A stretch of 27,085 bases of DNA, from NCBI RefSeq assembly GCF_030454045.1, contig NZ_JAKDJE010000039.1, positions 1 through 27,085 on the forward strand, in the 5' to 3' direction. This document shows positions 16,708 to 24,841 of the stretch, in pieces. Source of the stretch: Psychrobacter sp. (GTDB taxonomy: Bacteria > Pseudomonadota > Gammaproteobacteria > Pseudomonadales > Moraxellaceae). A program made the position numbers and the translations under genes. The notes beneath the pieces are model-generated. The model was not told the DNA's origin and searched no databases. It saw nothing but the letters and a program-made list of their open reading frames with translations. How positions within the stretch are numbered: the first letter of the stretch is position 1; the number at the start of each line of letters is the position of its first letter.

Positions 16708-16769
16708 AAGGTCGTATCTTTTTAGTCATATGCCAGTTGTGATGTGTCTGAAGATGATGCGACCTTTTT
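16708..16769 (+). terminator. Possible long-loop terminator after adhP
   Basis: AAGGTCG (16708-16714) can pair with CGACCTT (16760-16766), followed by T to 16769. The loop is about 45 bases, long for an intrinsic terminator, so this is uncertain. Confidence 0.3.
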
Positions 16770-16842
16770 GATTTGACTGTGGCATACTGATACTAGAGAG
16801 CAATTATATAAACCATGGATGGGCTATAAGAAGGAGTACGAT

Positions 16843-17169
16843 ATGAAACTGGCAGCAACAGAGTCGTGTAAGGCGTTGATTGAGCTACTAAAGTCCAAGC
16901 ATGGAAAGCTGATGTTTCATCAGTCAGGTGGCTGCTGTGATGGTAGCTCGCCGATGTGCTATCCATTAGGAGAGTTTAAGGTAGGCGGTCAGGATGTGCT
17001 GGTTGGTGAGCTTGTTGGCTGTCCATTTTATATGGGACGCGCACAATACAATCTATGGCAGCATACCGATTTGACCATTGATGTCGTCAATGGTCGCGGT
17101 GCGAGTTTTTCGTTAGAAATCCCTGAAGGCAAACGCTTTATCGTACGCTCAGAAATCTGCACGATATAA
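16843..17169 (+). CDS. DUF779 family protein
   Basis: This 108-residue soluble protein belongs to the DUF779 family. Typical features are the Cys-rich SGGCCDGSSPMCY segment (about 29-41), the central VGCPFYMG, and the C-terminal LEIPEGKRFIVRSEIC. The conserved cysteines could bind metal, but no function has been established that I know of. The family is repeatedly found next to ExaC/AcoD-type aldehyde dehydrogenases, as here. The start is ATG 16843: AAGGAG lies six bases upstream. An in-frame ATG eight codons earlier (16819) would place that site inside the gene. A role in aldehyde metabolism or in enzyme maturation is inferred from neighbourhood only. Confidence 0.88.
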   Translation: MKLAATESCKALIELLKSKHGKLMFHQSGGCCDGSSPMCYPLGEFKVGGQDVLVGELVGCPFYMGRAQYNLWQHTDLTIDVVNGRGASFSLEIPEGKRFIVRSEICTI

Positions 17170-17793
17170 GGACGTTTGACGCAAAACTAGGTAGCATTAA
17201 TCTTAAATAATGTACCCCATATGACAGTCTTAGCTTGTCCTATGATATTGGGGAAAAACTGGCTGATTTAATAAAAACAAATCATAGCAGCACCTAATAA
17301 CCACAGCATCTAATAGCTACCGCACCAAATAGTCAGCAGCTGCTCAATAATCCACTGATTTTTACAAATTATTGTCATTTATACATTTGTCTATCATCAC
17401 AACAATAAAAATATTTGTATCCGAAAAGTAACTAATTTATTCATACACATGTATATTAATAACTTTTTATTATGAATTTTACTGTCAAAATTCGTAAAAG
17501 TTACCTTTTTTGGTTGTATTAGCTCTCTAAAATAATAGAAATCGTCTTTTTTATTAAATTATTTCAAAGATTTCTTGCATTATCGCTATTTATGAGAGTA
17601 TATTCAAACGACTTATTTATAACGATATGTTCTACATTATATAAATTAAATCTTTCTCAACTTTATATATGTATCTTTTTGTAAAAAACATATCTTCAAA
17701 ATAAATATACCAAAAGCAGTTGAAAGTTTGCTAATTCCTCAGACAGGCATAGCAATTTATAAGCAACTACCTATCATTACATGGGACGTAATA
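17170..17793. other. Long AT-rich intergenic region upstream of dppA
   Basis: These roughly 620 bases hold no gene I can support. The DNA is strongly AT-rich, with many short T and A runs. A promoter candidate is listed separately. A weak CCCCA/TGGGG pairing around 17216-17254 follows the DUF779 gene but has no T-run on the plus strand. Confidence 0.5.
17575..17604 (+). promoter_or_regulatory. Candidate dppA promoter
   Basis: TTGCAT (17575-17580) and TATATT (17599-17604) are spaced by 18 bases. This implies a 5' leader of about 180 bases before dppA. In such AT-rich DNA chance matches are common. Confidence 0.35.
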
Positions 17794-19434
17794 ATGCAAA
17801 AATCATTCTTTAAACTGACGCTGTTGACAACGCTTATCTTGGGTATGAGTGCTTGTAGTGGCGACAATAAAACCACTGACGAGTCTGCTGCCAGCTCAGA
17901 TGCAAAAGCCGCTAAAACCCTACTTTATTGTTCAGAAGGCAGCCCAGCTGGTTTCGATCCCGCACAGTACACCGCCGGCACCGATTTTGATGCGAGTGCT
18001 TATCCTATCTATAACGGTTTGGTACAGTTTAAAAGAGATGGGACTGAAATTCAGCCAGGACTCGCTGAAAGCTGGGATATTAGCGAAGATGGTAAGAGCT
18101 ATACCTTTAATCTTCGAAAAGGCGTCAAGTTCGGTAAAACCGATTATTTCACACCAAGTCGCGATTTCAACGCAGACGATCTGATTTTTACATTAAAACG
18201 TCTCACCAACCCAGACTTTGAATTTAACAAAGCTTACCCTGCAGAGTTCCCCTATTCAGTTGGCATGGGATTACCTGATATCATCTCAAATATCGAAAAG
18301 GTCGACGACTATACTGTCAAAGTCACGCTTAACGAAGTCAATGCCCCATTTTTACAAAACCTAGCGATGCCATTTGCTTATATCAACTCAGCTGAATATG
18401 CAGATCAGTTGATGGCCTCTGGTAATGAGCCTGATATCAATAACAAACCTGTTGGTACTGGGCCTTTCGTCTTTACGTCCTATCAAAAAGACGCGCAAAT
18501 CCGTTATACCAAAAACCCAGACTATTGGGACAAAGACAACATCTACATCGACAACCTTGTGTTTGTTATTACTAAAGATTCAGCCGTTCGTGCGCAAAAG
18601 GTACAAGCGGGTGAATGTCATGTGTCCGCTTATCCAAAGCCTGCCGAAATTGAATCGGTCAAAAAATCTGGTAAAGCCACCGTTCTTGATCAACCAGGTT
18701 TTAACGTCGGTTATGTCGGTTACAACGTTGAAAAGCCAAAGCTAAGTGATCTTAAAGTACGTCAAGCATTGGATATGGCGATCAATAAAGACGCGATCAT
18801 CAATGCTGTCTATCAAAGCGAAGGTCTCAAGGCAACCAACCCAATGCCGCCTACGCAGTGGGGCTACGACGACTCTTTAAAAGATGCACCTTATGATGTT
18901 GAAAAAGCAAAAGCGCTGATTAAAGAAGCTGGCGCGGACAATATGAACATCGACTTATGGTACATGCCTGTTCAACGTCCATATAACCCTAATGCCAAAC
19001 TCATGGCTGAAATGCTCCAAGCAGATTGGGCGAAGATTGGCGTCAATGCCAAACTGGTTACTTATGAGTGGGGCGAATACCTAAAACGCGCGGCGAAAGG
19101 CGAGCCTGATGTGATCTTGGCAGGTTGGACGGGTGATAATGGTGATCCGGATAACTGGTTGGGCTCATTACTGTCTTGTGACGCGGTCGGTGGTAATAAC
19201 TACTCACGTTGGTGTAATAAAGACTTTGATAATTTGGTCATGAAAGGACGTCAGGTCACCAATCAAGATGAGCGTGTGGATGACTATGTACAAGCTCAGC
19301 AGATCTTCAAAGAGCAGCTTCCTTGGACGACTATGGCGCATTCGGTAGTTACCGTGTTCACTGCACCAAACGTTGTGGATTTCAAAATCAGTCCACTTGG
19401 TGCTGTACGTTTCGATGGCGTGAACGTTGAATAG
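17794..19434 (+). CDS. dppA: Dipeptide ABC transporter substrate-binding lipoprotein DppA
   Basis: This 546-residue SBP_bac_5 protein captures dipeptides outside the inner membrane and delivers them to DppBCDF. It has a signal peptide (residues 1-18, basic then hydrophobic) with lipobox MSAC, giving lipidated Cys19. E. coli DppA is instead a free periplasmic protein. Strong resemblance to E. coli DppA is visible in YCSEGSP.GFDP, MPVQRPYNPNAKLMAEM, TYEWGEYLKRA and GWTGDNGDPDNW. I use ATG 17794. The frame is open from a TTG at 17728, but only the later start gives a proper signal peptide. The ribosome-binding site (GGGA) is weak. A hairpin after the stop probably makes dppA more abundant than the permease genes, as is usual for binding proteins. 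Confidence 0.94.
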   Translation: MQKSFFKLTLLTTLILGMSACSGDNKTTDESAASSDAKAAKTLLYCSEGSPAGFDPAQYTAGTDFDASAYPIYNGLVQFKRDGTEIQPGLAESWDISEDGKSYTFNLRKGVKFGKTDYFTPSRDFNADDLIFTLKRLTNPDFEFNKAYPAEFPYSVGMGLPDIISNIEKVDDYTVKVTLNEVNAPFLQNLAMPFAYINSAEYADQLMASGNEPDINNKPVGTGPFVFTSYQKDAQIRYTKNPDYWDKDNIYIDNLVFVITKDSAVRAQKVQAGECHVSAYPKPAEIESVKKSGKATVLDQPGFNVGYVGYNVEKPKLSDLKVRQALDMAINKDAIINAVYQSEGLKATNPMPPTQWGYDDSLKDAPYDVEKAKALIKEAGADNMNIDLWYMPVQRPYNPNAKLMAEMLQADWAKIGVNAKLVTYEWGEYLKRAAKGEPDVILAGWTGDNGDPDNWLGSLLSCDAVGGNNYSRWCNKDFDNLVMKGRQVTNQDERVDDYVQAQQIFKEQLPWTTMAHSVVTVFTAPNVVDFKISPLGAVRFDGVNVE

Positions 19435-19484
19435 CCTTAGCTAATTACGTCCGGTACGACATGCACTATTATTTGATTTGTATT

Positions 19485-19513
19485 CGGCTGGCTCAGAATC
19501 TCTGTTCCAGCCG
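19485..19513 (+). terminator. Hairpin between dppA and dppB, probably partial terminator
   Basis: The 7-bp perfect stem CGGCTGG (19485-19491) / CCAGCCG (19507-19513) lies 50 bases after the dppA stop. It is followed by TATTTATAT rather than a solid T-run. It fits the processing or attenuation element often found between a binding-protein gene and its permease genes. Confidence 0.5.
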
Positions 19514-19547
19514 TATTTATATGAGTTGATTGCTTTTTGACTCACAT

Positions 19548-19607
19548 ACTTTTCATTTGAGCACCTTTCACTTGAGTACTTTTGATTTAAGTGCTTGGTC
19601 ATTTAAG
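19548..19607. repeat. Degenerate 15-bp tandem repeat upstream of dppB
   Basis: Four imperfect copies run in tandem: ACTTTTCATTTGAGC (19548-19562), ACCTTTCACTTGAGT (19563-19577), ACTTTTGATTTAAGT (19578-19592) and GCTTGGTCATTTAAG (19593-19607, aligning with one inserted base). It lies about 70 bases before the dppB start. Confidence 0.65.
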
Positions 19608-19676
19608 GGCATGGTCACGGACGACCTCATTCATTGCTACTACTCCACTCATTGAATCACAACTATTGAGCAGCCC

Positions 19677-20693
19677 ATGCTACTTTATATTCTGCGCCGT
19701 ATCGCCATTCTTATTCCTGTCTATCTTGGCCTCACGCTATCGACTTTTACTCTGATCCGTCTCGTACCAGGCGATGCAGTCGAGATCATGATGGGTGAGC
19801 GTATGGTGGATCCAGAGCTACATGCTCGCGCCCTAGAAAGACTGGGATTAGACAAACCCCTTATCGTTCAATACTGGGATTACTTGACGGGTATATTGAC
19901 GGGTGACTTTGGTCAATCCTTTCGTACTCGCTCTCCTGTGTTACAAGACTTTTTTGCGCACTTCGTTCCAACGTTAGAGTTGGCGCTATGTGCGATTGTC
20001 ATTGCTAGTGTGATTGGTGTGAGCTTAGGTATCTTTGCCGCGCTACGCCGTGGTACTTGGATTGACTATACTCTGATGCCAGGGGCGCTGGCAGGATACT
20101 CGATGCCGATCTACTTACTAGGCCCTATTCTGACAGGTATATTCGCTCACTATCTTGGCCTTTTACCCGTTGCTGGTGTGATCTCTGTCGCACAGTTCTT
20201 GGATGTCCATCCCTTGTACGGCTCATGGTTACTTGGCTCTCTTACCTCAGGGGAACCGGGCGCTTTTTGGAATGTGGTCAAACACTTTATCTTGCCATCA
20301 ATCGCACTATCGACCATTCCACTCGCGATGATCGCGCGGATGACACGCTCTGCGATGCTGGAAGTGTTGGATGAAGACTATGTGCGTACGGCTCGCGCCA
20401 AAGGCTTATCGCCACGCCGCGTGATCATGGTACACGTGATGCGTAACGCGCTAATCACTGTCGTCACTGTGGTTGGCTTACAAATGGCAACCTTGCTTGC
20501 AGGCGCAATTATTACCGAGACTATCTTTAGCTGGCCGGGTGTTGGTAATTGGCTTCTCGATGGCTTTTTTACTCGTGATTACCCCATTGTGCAAAACGGT
20601 ATTTTGTTGGTCGCCACTGCTTTGATTTTGGTCAGTTTATTTATTGATATTTTGTATGGTCTGATCAATCCGCGTATTCGACATACCTCTTAA
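19677..20693 (+). CDS. dppB: Dipeptide ABC transporter permease DppB
   Basis: This 338-residue inner-membrane permease has six predicted membrane segments. It begins MLLYILRRIAILIPVYLGLT and has the DppB hallmark PGDAVEIMMGER. The EAA loop that docks to the ATPase is EDYVRTARAKGLSPRRVIMV. Length matches E. coli DppB (339), and the C-terminus INPRIRH is almost the same. It forms a heterodimeric channel with DppC. The ATG at 19677 has only a weak upstream purine stretch. It is second in the dpp cluster, 242 bases after dppA. Confidence 0.94.
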   Translation: MLLYILRRIAILIPVYLGLTLSTFTLIRLVPGDAVEIMMGERMVDPELHARALERLGLDKPLIVQYWDYLTGILTGDFGQSFRTRSPVLQDFFAHFVPTLELALCAIVIASVIGVSLGIFAALRRGTWIDYTLMPGALAGYSMPIYLLGPILTGIFAHYLGLLPVAGVISVAQFLDVHPLYGSWLLGSLTSGEPGAFWNVVKHFILPSIALSTIPLAMIARMTRSAMLEVLDEDYVRTARAKGLSPRRVIMVHVMRNALITVVTVVGLQMATLLAGAIITETIFSWPGVGNWLLDGFFTRDYPIVQNGILLVATALILVSLFIDILYGLINPRIRHTS

Positions 20694-20723
20694 TGTCACA
20701 ATGTTGCAATGTTGCAATGTCAC
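20692..20723. repeat. 8-bp tandem repeat at the end of dppB
   Basis: Four 8-base units follow each other: AATGTCAC, AATGTTGC, AATGTTGC, AATGTCAC. They begin inside the dppB stop codon and are followed by ATTG. The two outer and the two inner units are identical to each other. Confidence 0.7.
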
Positions 20724-20850
20724 ATTGATAAATACTTATATTATAAATAGTGATGATTGGCGCTGAAGTGATGTTTTAGCAATGCTTAGTACTTTTTTAG
20801 GAACAAAATTCTAAAAAATGTCACTGCGCTAGCCACTATAGGAACTGCTC

Positions 20851-21765
20851 ATGAAGCCTTCTGTTCTCCCCTCTGATGTCAATCTGATGGCTGCCAAACC
20901 GCCATCGTCTTGGCAACTATTTTTATCGACCTTTTGCCGAAACAAGGGCGCGGTGTTGGGTTTTATTATTCTCATGCTAATGGTTATTGTTGCCATACTC
21001 GCGCCCGCAATTGCCCCCCATGACCCTTATGAATTATTTACCGGCCAAGAGCAATTGCCGCCAGCCTTTTTAAGTGGTGGTGATGCGATGTTTTGGCTAG
21101 GCACTGATGATGCTGGACGAGATACCTTGTCTCGGGTGATGTATGGCGCGCGTTACTCTCTGTTTATCGGTCTGAGCGCGACGACACTTGCGATGTTGGT
21201 CGGCATCTCTTTAGGACTTAGTGCTGCCTTTTGTCCCAAAGTTTGGGGCAAAGCGGTCATGCTGGTCAATGATATTTTGATGTCTTATCCAAGCTTGCTC
21301 TTGGCCATCATCATTGCCGCTATTTTAGGGCCCTCTATGACCAATACGATTATTACCATCGCTTTGGTCTGTACGCCGCCTTTTATTCGTCTGACTCGCG
21401 CCACCGCGATGGTGGAGTTGCAACGTGAGTACTTTATCGCCTCGCAGGTGATGGGTGCTGGTGTGCTGCGTTTATTATTCATCACAATTTTGCCCAACTG
21501 CATGGCACCGCTTATCGTACAAGCAACGATGATTTTTTCCTCTGCTATTTTAGAAGCGGGTGCGATTGGTTTCTTAGGCTTTGGTGTACAGCCACCTGAT
21601 GCTGAATGGGGTGCGATGCTCGGTACGGCTCGTCAATACATTCAAAGTAATGTTTGGCTCGCTATTTGGCCAGGTGTCGCTATCTTCTTGGCTGCATTGT
21701 CGATTAACTTGACGGGTGATGGCCTGCGTGACGCGCTCGATCCCAAATTAAAGCAGGTGACCTAA
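20851..21765 (+). CDS. dppC: Dipeptide ABC transporter permease DppC
   Basis: This 304-residue permease is the partner of DppB. It has an N-terminal cytoplasmic segment, a first membrane helix at about residues 30-52, and the LGTDDAGRDTLSRVMYGAR signature of the OppC/DppC family. Five further helices follow, with an EAA loop around REYFIASQVMGAGVLRLLF. The C-terminus ends in LTGDGLRDALDPK, a hallmark of the family. AGGAA lies eight bases before the ATG. One base separates its stop from the dppD start, indicating one transcript with dppD and dppF. Confidence 0.94.
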   Translation: MKPSVLPSDVNLMAAKPPSSWQLFLSTFCRNKGAVLGFIILMLMVIVAILAPAIAPHDPYELFTGQEQLPPAFLSGGDAMFWLGTDDAGRDTLSRVMYGARYSLFIGLSATTLAMLVGISLGLSAAFCPKVWGKAVMLVNDILMSYPSLLLAIIIAAILGPSMTNTIITIALVCTPPFIRLTRATAMVELQREYFIASQVMGAGVLRLLFITILPNCMAPLIVQATMIFSSAILEAGAIGFLGFGVQPPDAEWGAMLGTARQYIQSNVWLAIWPGVAIFLAALSINLTGDGLRDALDPKLKQVT

Positions 21766-21766
21766 G

Positions 21767-22840
21767 ATGACTGATACTTTAATTAAAGCGCCTACCACTC
21801 ACACTTCTATGAATGGCGCATCAACAACAGACGCGCCGCTGTTATTGGACATCGAAAATCTGTCGGTCACTTTTGGTCAAGGAAAGCGTGCCTTTCGTGC
21901 TGTCGATGATGTGTCTTTAAAAATCACACAAGGTGAAGTCATCGCTGTCGTTGGTGAATCCGGCTCAGGTAAGTCAGTCACGATGATGGCACTAATGGGA
22001 CTATTGCCGCCGTCTGCCACCGTCCGCGCCAAGCGAGTGATGTTTGATAATAAAGACATGATCAGTATGCCTGCCAAGGAAAAACGCGGCATCATTGGCA
22101 AAGACATCTCCATGATCTTTCAAAACGCGATGTCTTGCCTCAATCCAAGCTTTACCGTTGAGATGCAGCTGGGTGAAGTACTGCGCAAGCATCTTGGTTT
22201 GCGCGGTGCAGCAGTACAGGCACGCATATTAGAGCTGTTAGAGTTGGTCGAAATGCCTGACGCCAAAAACCGACTCAAAGTGTATCCACATCAACTCTCA
22301 GGCGGTATGAGCCAGCGCGTTATGATTGCGATGGCGCTTGCGTGTGAACCAAAACTGCTCATCGCAGACGAGCCAACGACCGCACTTGATGTCACCGTAC
22401 AAGCGCAGATCATGGATTTGCTCGGTCGATTGCAACGCGAAAAACAGATGGCGATGGTTTTGATTACCCATGATTTGGGCCTTGTTGCACAAAACTCGCG
22501 TGATGTCGCGGTCATGTATGCTGGACAAGTGGTTGAAACCAGTACCGTGCCAGAGGTTTTCCAACATCCTGCACATCCTTACACAGAGGCGCTTTTACAA
22601 GCCATTCCTGAGCTGGCTATCGGACAAGATCGATTGAACAGCTTGCCTGGGGTCGTACCAAGTCAATATGATCGCCCAAGCGGGTGCTTGTTATCTCCTC
22701 GCTGCCCATATAAAGAGCCTGCTTGTGACGTGCCGCCGCCTATTTTGGACACACCAAATGGCAAAGTGCGCTGCATTTATGCCGATCCTACTGCTCGCAC
22801 CCCCATCTCTCACGCTGCTATTTTGGAGTCACAAGTATGA
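21767..22840 (+). CDS. dppD: Dipeptide ABC transporter ATP-binding protein DppD
   Basis: This 357-residue cytoplasmic ATPase energises the importer with DppF. Walker A is GESGSGKS (63-70), the ABC signature is LSGGMSQR, Walker B is LLIADEP and the H-loop is VLITHDLG. The C-terminal oligopeptide-transporter extension carries a Cys-containing segment (SGCLLSPRCPYKEPACD) typical of Opp/Dpp ATPases, some of which bind an iron-sulfur cluster there. The N-terminus is about 25 residues longer than E. coli DppD. The gene overlaps dppF by four bases (ATGA), which implies translational coupling. Confidence 0.94.
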   Translation: MTDTLIKAPTTHTSMNGASTTDAPLLLDIENLSVTFGQGKRAFRAVDDVSLKITQGEVIAVVGESGSGKSVTMMALMGLLPPSATVRAKRVMFDNKDMISMPAKEKRGIIGKDISMIFQNAMSCLNPSFTVEMQLGEVLRKHLGLRGAAVQARILELLELVEMPDAKNRLKVYPHQLSGGMSQRVMIAMALACEPKLLIADEPTTALDVTVQAQIMDLLGRLQREKQMAMVLITHDLGLVAQNSRDVAVMYAGQVVETSTVPEVFQHPAHPYTEALLQAIPELAIGQDRLNSLPGVVPSQYDRPSGCLLSPRCPYKEPACDVPPPILDTPNGKVRCIYADPTARTPISHAAILESQV

Positions 22841-23808
22841 GTAATAAAGTGGTTTTAAAAGCAGACAATCTACATAAGCACTATCCGGTATCACAAGGAT
22901 TGGGCAAACCAAAAGCGCACGTCAAAGCGCTGAACGGTATCTCTTTTGAGCTTGAGGCTGGCAAAACATTGGCAGTCGTTGGTGAATCAGGCTGCGGCAA
23001 ATCTACCCTTGCCCGCCAGCTGACACTCATCGAGCAGCCGACGCAGGGCGAGCTTTTTATCAACGACGAAGCCACCACTGGCTATAGTAGAAAGGCGCTC
23101 AAAGACTTACGTACCGAAATTCAAATGGTCTTCCAAAACCCTTATGGTAGCTTGAATCCGCGTCATACTATCGCCTATCAATTGACAGAGCCGTTGGATA
23201 TTCATACCAATCTGTCGAAAGAAGAAAAGCGTGACAAAATCAACGAGATGATGAGAAACGTGGGTCTACGTCCTGAACATGCTGGGCGTTTCCCACATAT
23301 GTTTTCGGGTGGTCAGCGCCAGCGGATTGCCCTTGCCCGCGCCATGATGCTCAATCCAAAAATTGTCGTTGCTGATGAGCCGACCTCCGCGCTTGACGTA
23401 TCGATTCAGGCGCAGGTCTTAAATCTGTTTATGGATTTGCAAGATGAGTATCGTACTGCCTACGTTTTTATCTCGCACAACTTGTCAGTAGTACGCCATG
23501 TCGCTGACGACGTGATGGTGATGTATTTAGGTCAAGCCGTCGAGCACGGGCCCAAAGAAGCCATTTATAATGCGCCAAAGCATCCTTATACCATCGCATT
23601 ACTGGCGGCTGCCCCCACGGTAAATGGCCAAAAGAAAGATTTGACGCTACAAGGTGAGCTACCAAGCCCGCTTAATCCGCCAAGCGGCTGCGCTCTACAT
23701 AAACGCTGTCCATATGCGACCTCGCAGTGCAGCGAAATAGAGCCTCAACTGCGCGAATGGGATGGTCGATTGGTCGCTTGTCTACGTTTGGAAGAGATAT
23801 ATGGTTAA
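22837..23808 (+). CDS. dppF: Dipeptide ABC transporter ATP-binding protein DppF
   Basis: This 323-residue ATPase is the second nucleotide-binding subunit. Walker A is GESGCGKS (49-56), the Q-loop region reads MVFQNPYGSLNPR, the signature is FSGGQRQRIALARAM, Walker B is IVVADEP and the switch His is in FISHNLSVVRH. The Cys-rich C-terminal tail PSGCALHKRCPYATSQC matches DppF/OppF proteins. Its ATG overlaps the end of dppD. It is the last gene of the cluster and ends 12 bases from the stop of the convergent NERD gene, with no terminator visible in between. Confidence 0.94.
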   Translation: MSNKVVLKADNLHKHYPVSQGLGKPKAHVKALNGISFELEAGKTLAVVGESGCGKSTLARQLTLIEQPTQGELFINDEATTGYSRKALKDLRTEIQMVFQNPYGSLNPRHTIAYQLTEPLDIHTNLSKEEKRDKINEMMRNVGLRPEHAGRFPHMFSGGQRQRIALARAMMLNPKIVVADEPTSALDVSIQAQVLNLFMDLQDEYRTAYVFISHNLSVVRHVADDVMVMYLGQAVEHGPKEAIYNAPKHPYTIALLAAAPTVNGQKKDLTLQGELPSPLNPPSGCALHKRCPYATSQCSEIEPQLREWDGRLVACLRLEEIYG

Positions 23809-23820
23809 GATGACTAACGG

Positions 23821-24801
23821 CTAAGTAATACTCACTACGCCGCGACATTTAGGAAATTGCGCGCACCCATAAAAGGACTGTCCTTTGCGTGCGCCATTTT
23901 TTGTGGTGCGTTCAACCATCTCACCGTTACATCTTGGACAGGTTGGTGTTTGGACGAGATTAACGTTATCTTCTACCGTCTTAAGTATCTCAGGTTCATT
24001 CACTTTTGGCTCAGATTCTATAATCTCAAATGGCGTAAGAAAAACCTTATCAGCCATATCATGCGGTTTGATTATTTGCTGAGTATTTAGACTATCAATT
24101 GGTAATGCGGTAGATTCAACCTCAGTTTGACCAGACCATCGATGCACTTCTCTACTCTTTAGGATAGTTCTATCAACAGTTTCTTTTACTATAGGCTCAG
24201 GTGTAGGATTCTCAGTATTCTTGATCGGATTACTGTACTTATCTTTTAGATAGGCTTTATGCTGCCGATTGGTGCGCCAAGACTTACTAAATCTATTGCT
24301 ATTAATCTGCTCAACGATAGATAAAACCTCATCTTCAGTGAGTAGCTTATCTTGCTTTTTCTTTACATACGAGACCATACCACTCGTCAATACATGTTCG
24401 GGCAATTCATCGCGGGTTTTTAACTCGCACTCACCGATAAAAGCAATCATCGAATGGAAGTAGCTCAGCTCCAAGCCTAATAAATCTGCGAGCGTCTTAA
24501 TATGTAAGTAGTTTTGACGTAGCGGATTTTGGAATTTGAATTTACTTCCATTTGGAAAAGCTTGTGTCCACTGCTTTTGCGTTTCCTTTCCGTATATCCA
24601 GCCTTTATAATTTTTGGTTTCAATCACAAAGATGCCGTATACGGAGACGATAACATGATCGATTTGCGTACTACCACCATTGGCTAATGGCAAAGTGATA
24701 TTATTTAAACGGTGATACACGTCTTTTTCAAGCTTTAGCCACATGGCGACGTTGATGACGGTTTCACCTAAGAAACCTTTAAAGCTAGATTTTAGGGACA
24801 T
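23821..24801 (-). CDS. NERD-domain protein with C-terminal topoisomerase-type zinc finger
   Basis: This 326-residue protein has an N-terminal NERD (nuclease-related) domain at about residues 8-115. Its putative PD-(D/E)xK-like core residues are visible as Glu13, Asp48 and the Glu61-Thr-Lys63 triad in VIETKNYKG. A polar linker (about 150-285) follows, and then a C4 zinc finger with Cys288, Cys291, Cys313 and Cys319 of the topoisomerase DNA-binding type. This architecture suggests a DNA-binding or DNA-cleaving protein; the activity is inferred. I use ATG 24801, where the domain pattern MSLKSSFKGFLGE begins. The frame runs to 24864, overlapping the upstream gene by 23 bases. No strong ribosome-binding site is present at either. 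It follows the unrecognised membrane-anchored gene on the same strand, so the two are probably cotranscribed. Confidence 0.85.
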   Translation of the reverse strand: MSLKSSFKGFLGETVINVAMWLKLEKDVYHRLNNITLPLANGGSTQIDHVIVSVYGIFVIETKNYKGWIYGKETQKQWTQAFPNGSKFKFQNPLRQNYLHIKTLADLLGLELSYFHSMIAFIGECELKTRDELPEHVLTSGMVSYVKKKQDKLLTEDEVLSIVEQINSNRFSKSWRTNRQHKAYLKDKYSNPIKNTENPTPEPIVKETVDRTILKSREVHRWSGQTEVESTALPIDSLNTQQIIKPHDMADKVFLTPFEIIESEPKVNEPEILKTVEDNVNLVQTPTCPRCNGEMVERTTKNGARKGQSFYGCAQFPKCRGVVSIT

Positions 24802-24841
24802 GGTGGATTTCTCAAAGCATGGCTTATTAGGTTGACATCTA

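Noticed and set aside
19548..20723. CRISPR array from the short repeats in the dpp cluster
   Set aside because: The units of 15 and 8 bp abut each other without spacers, and no cas gene is present in the window.
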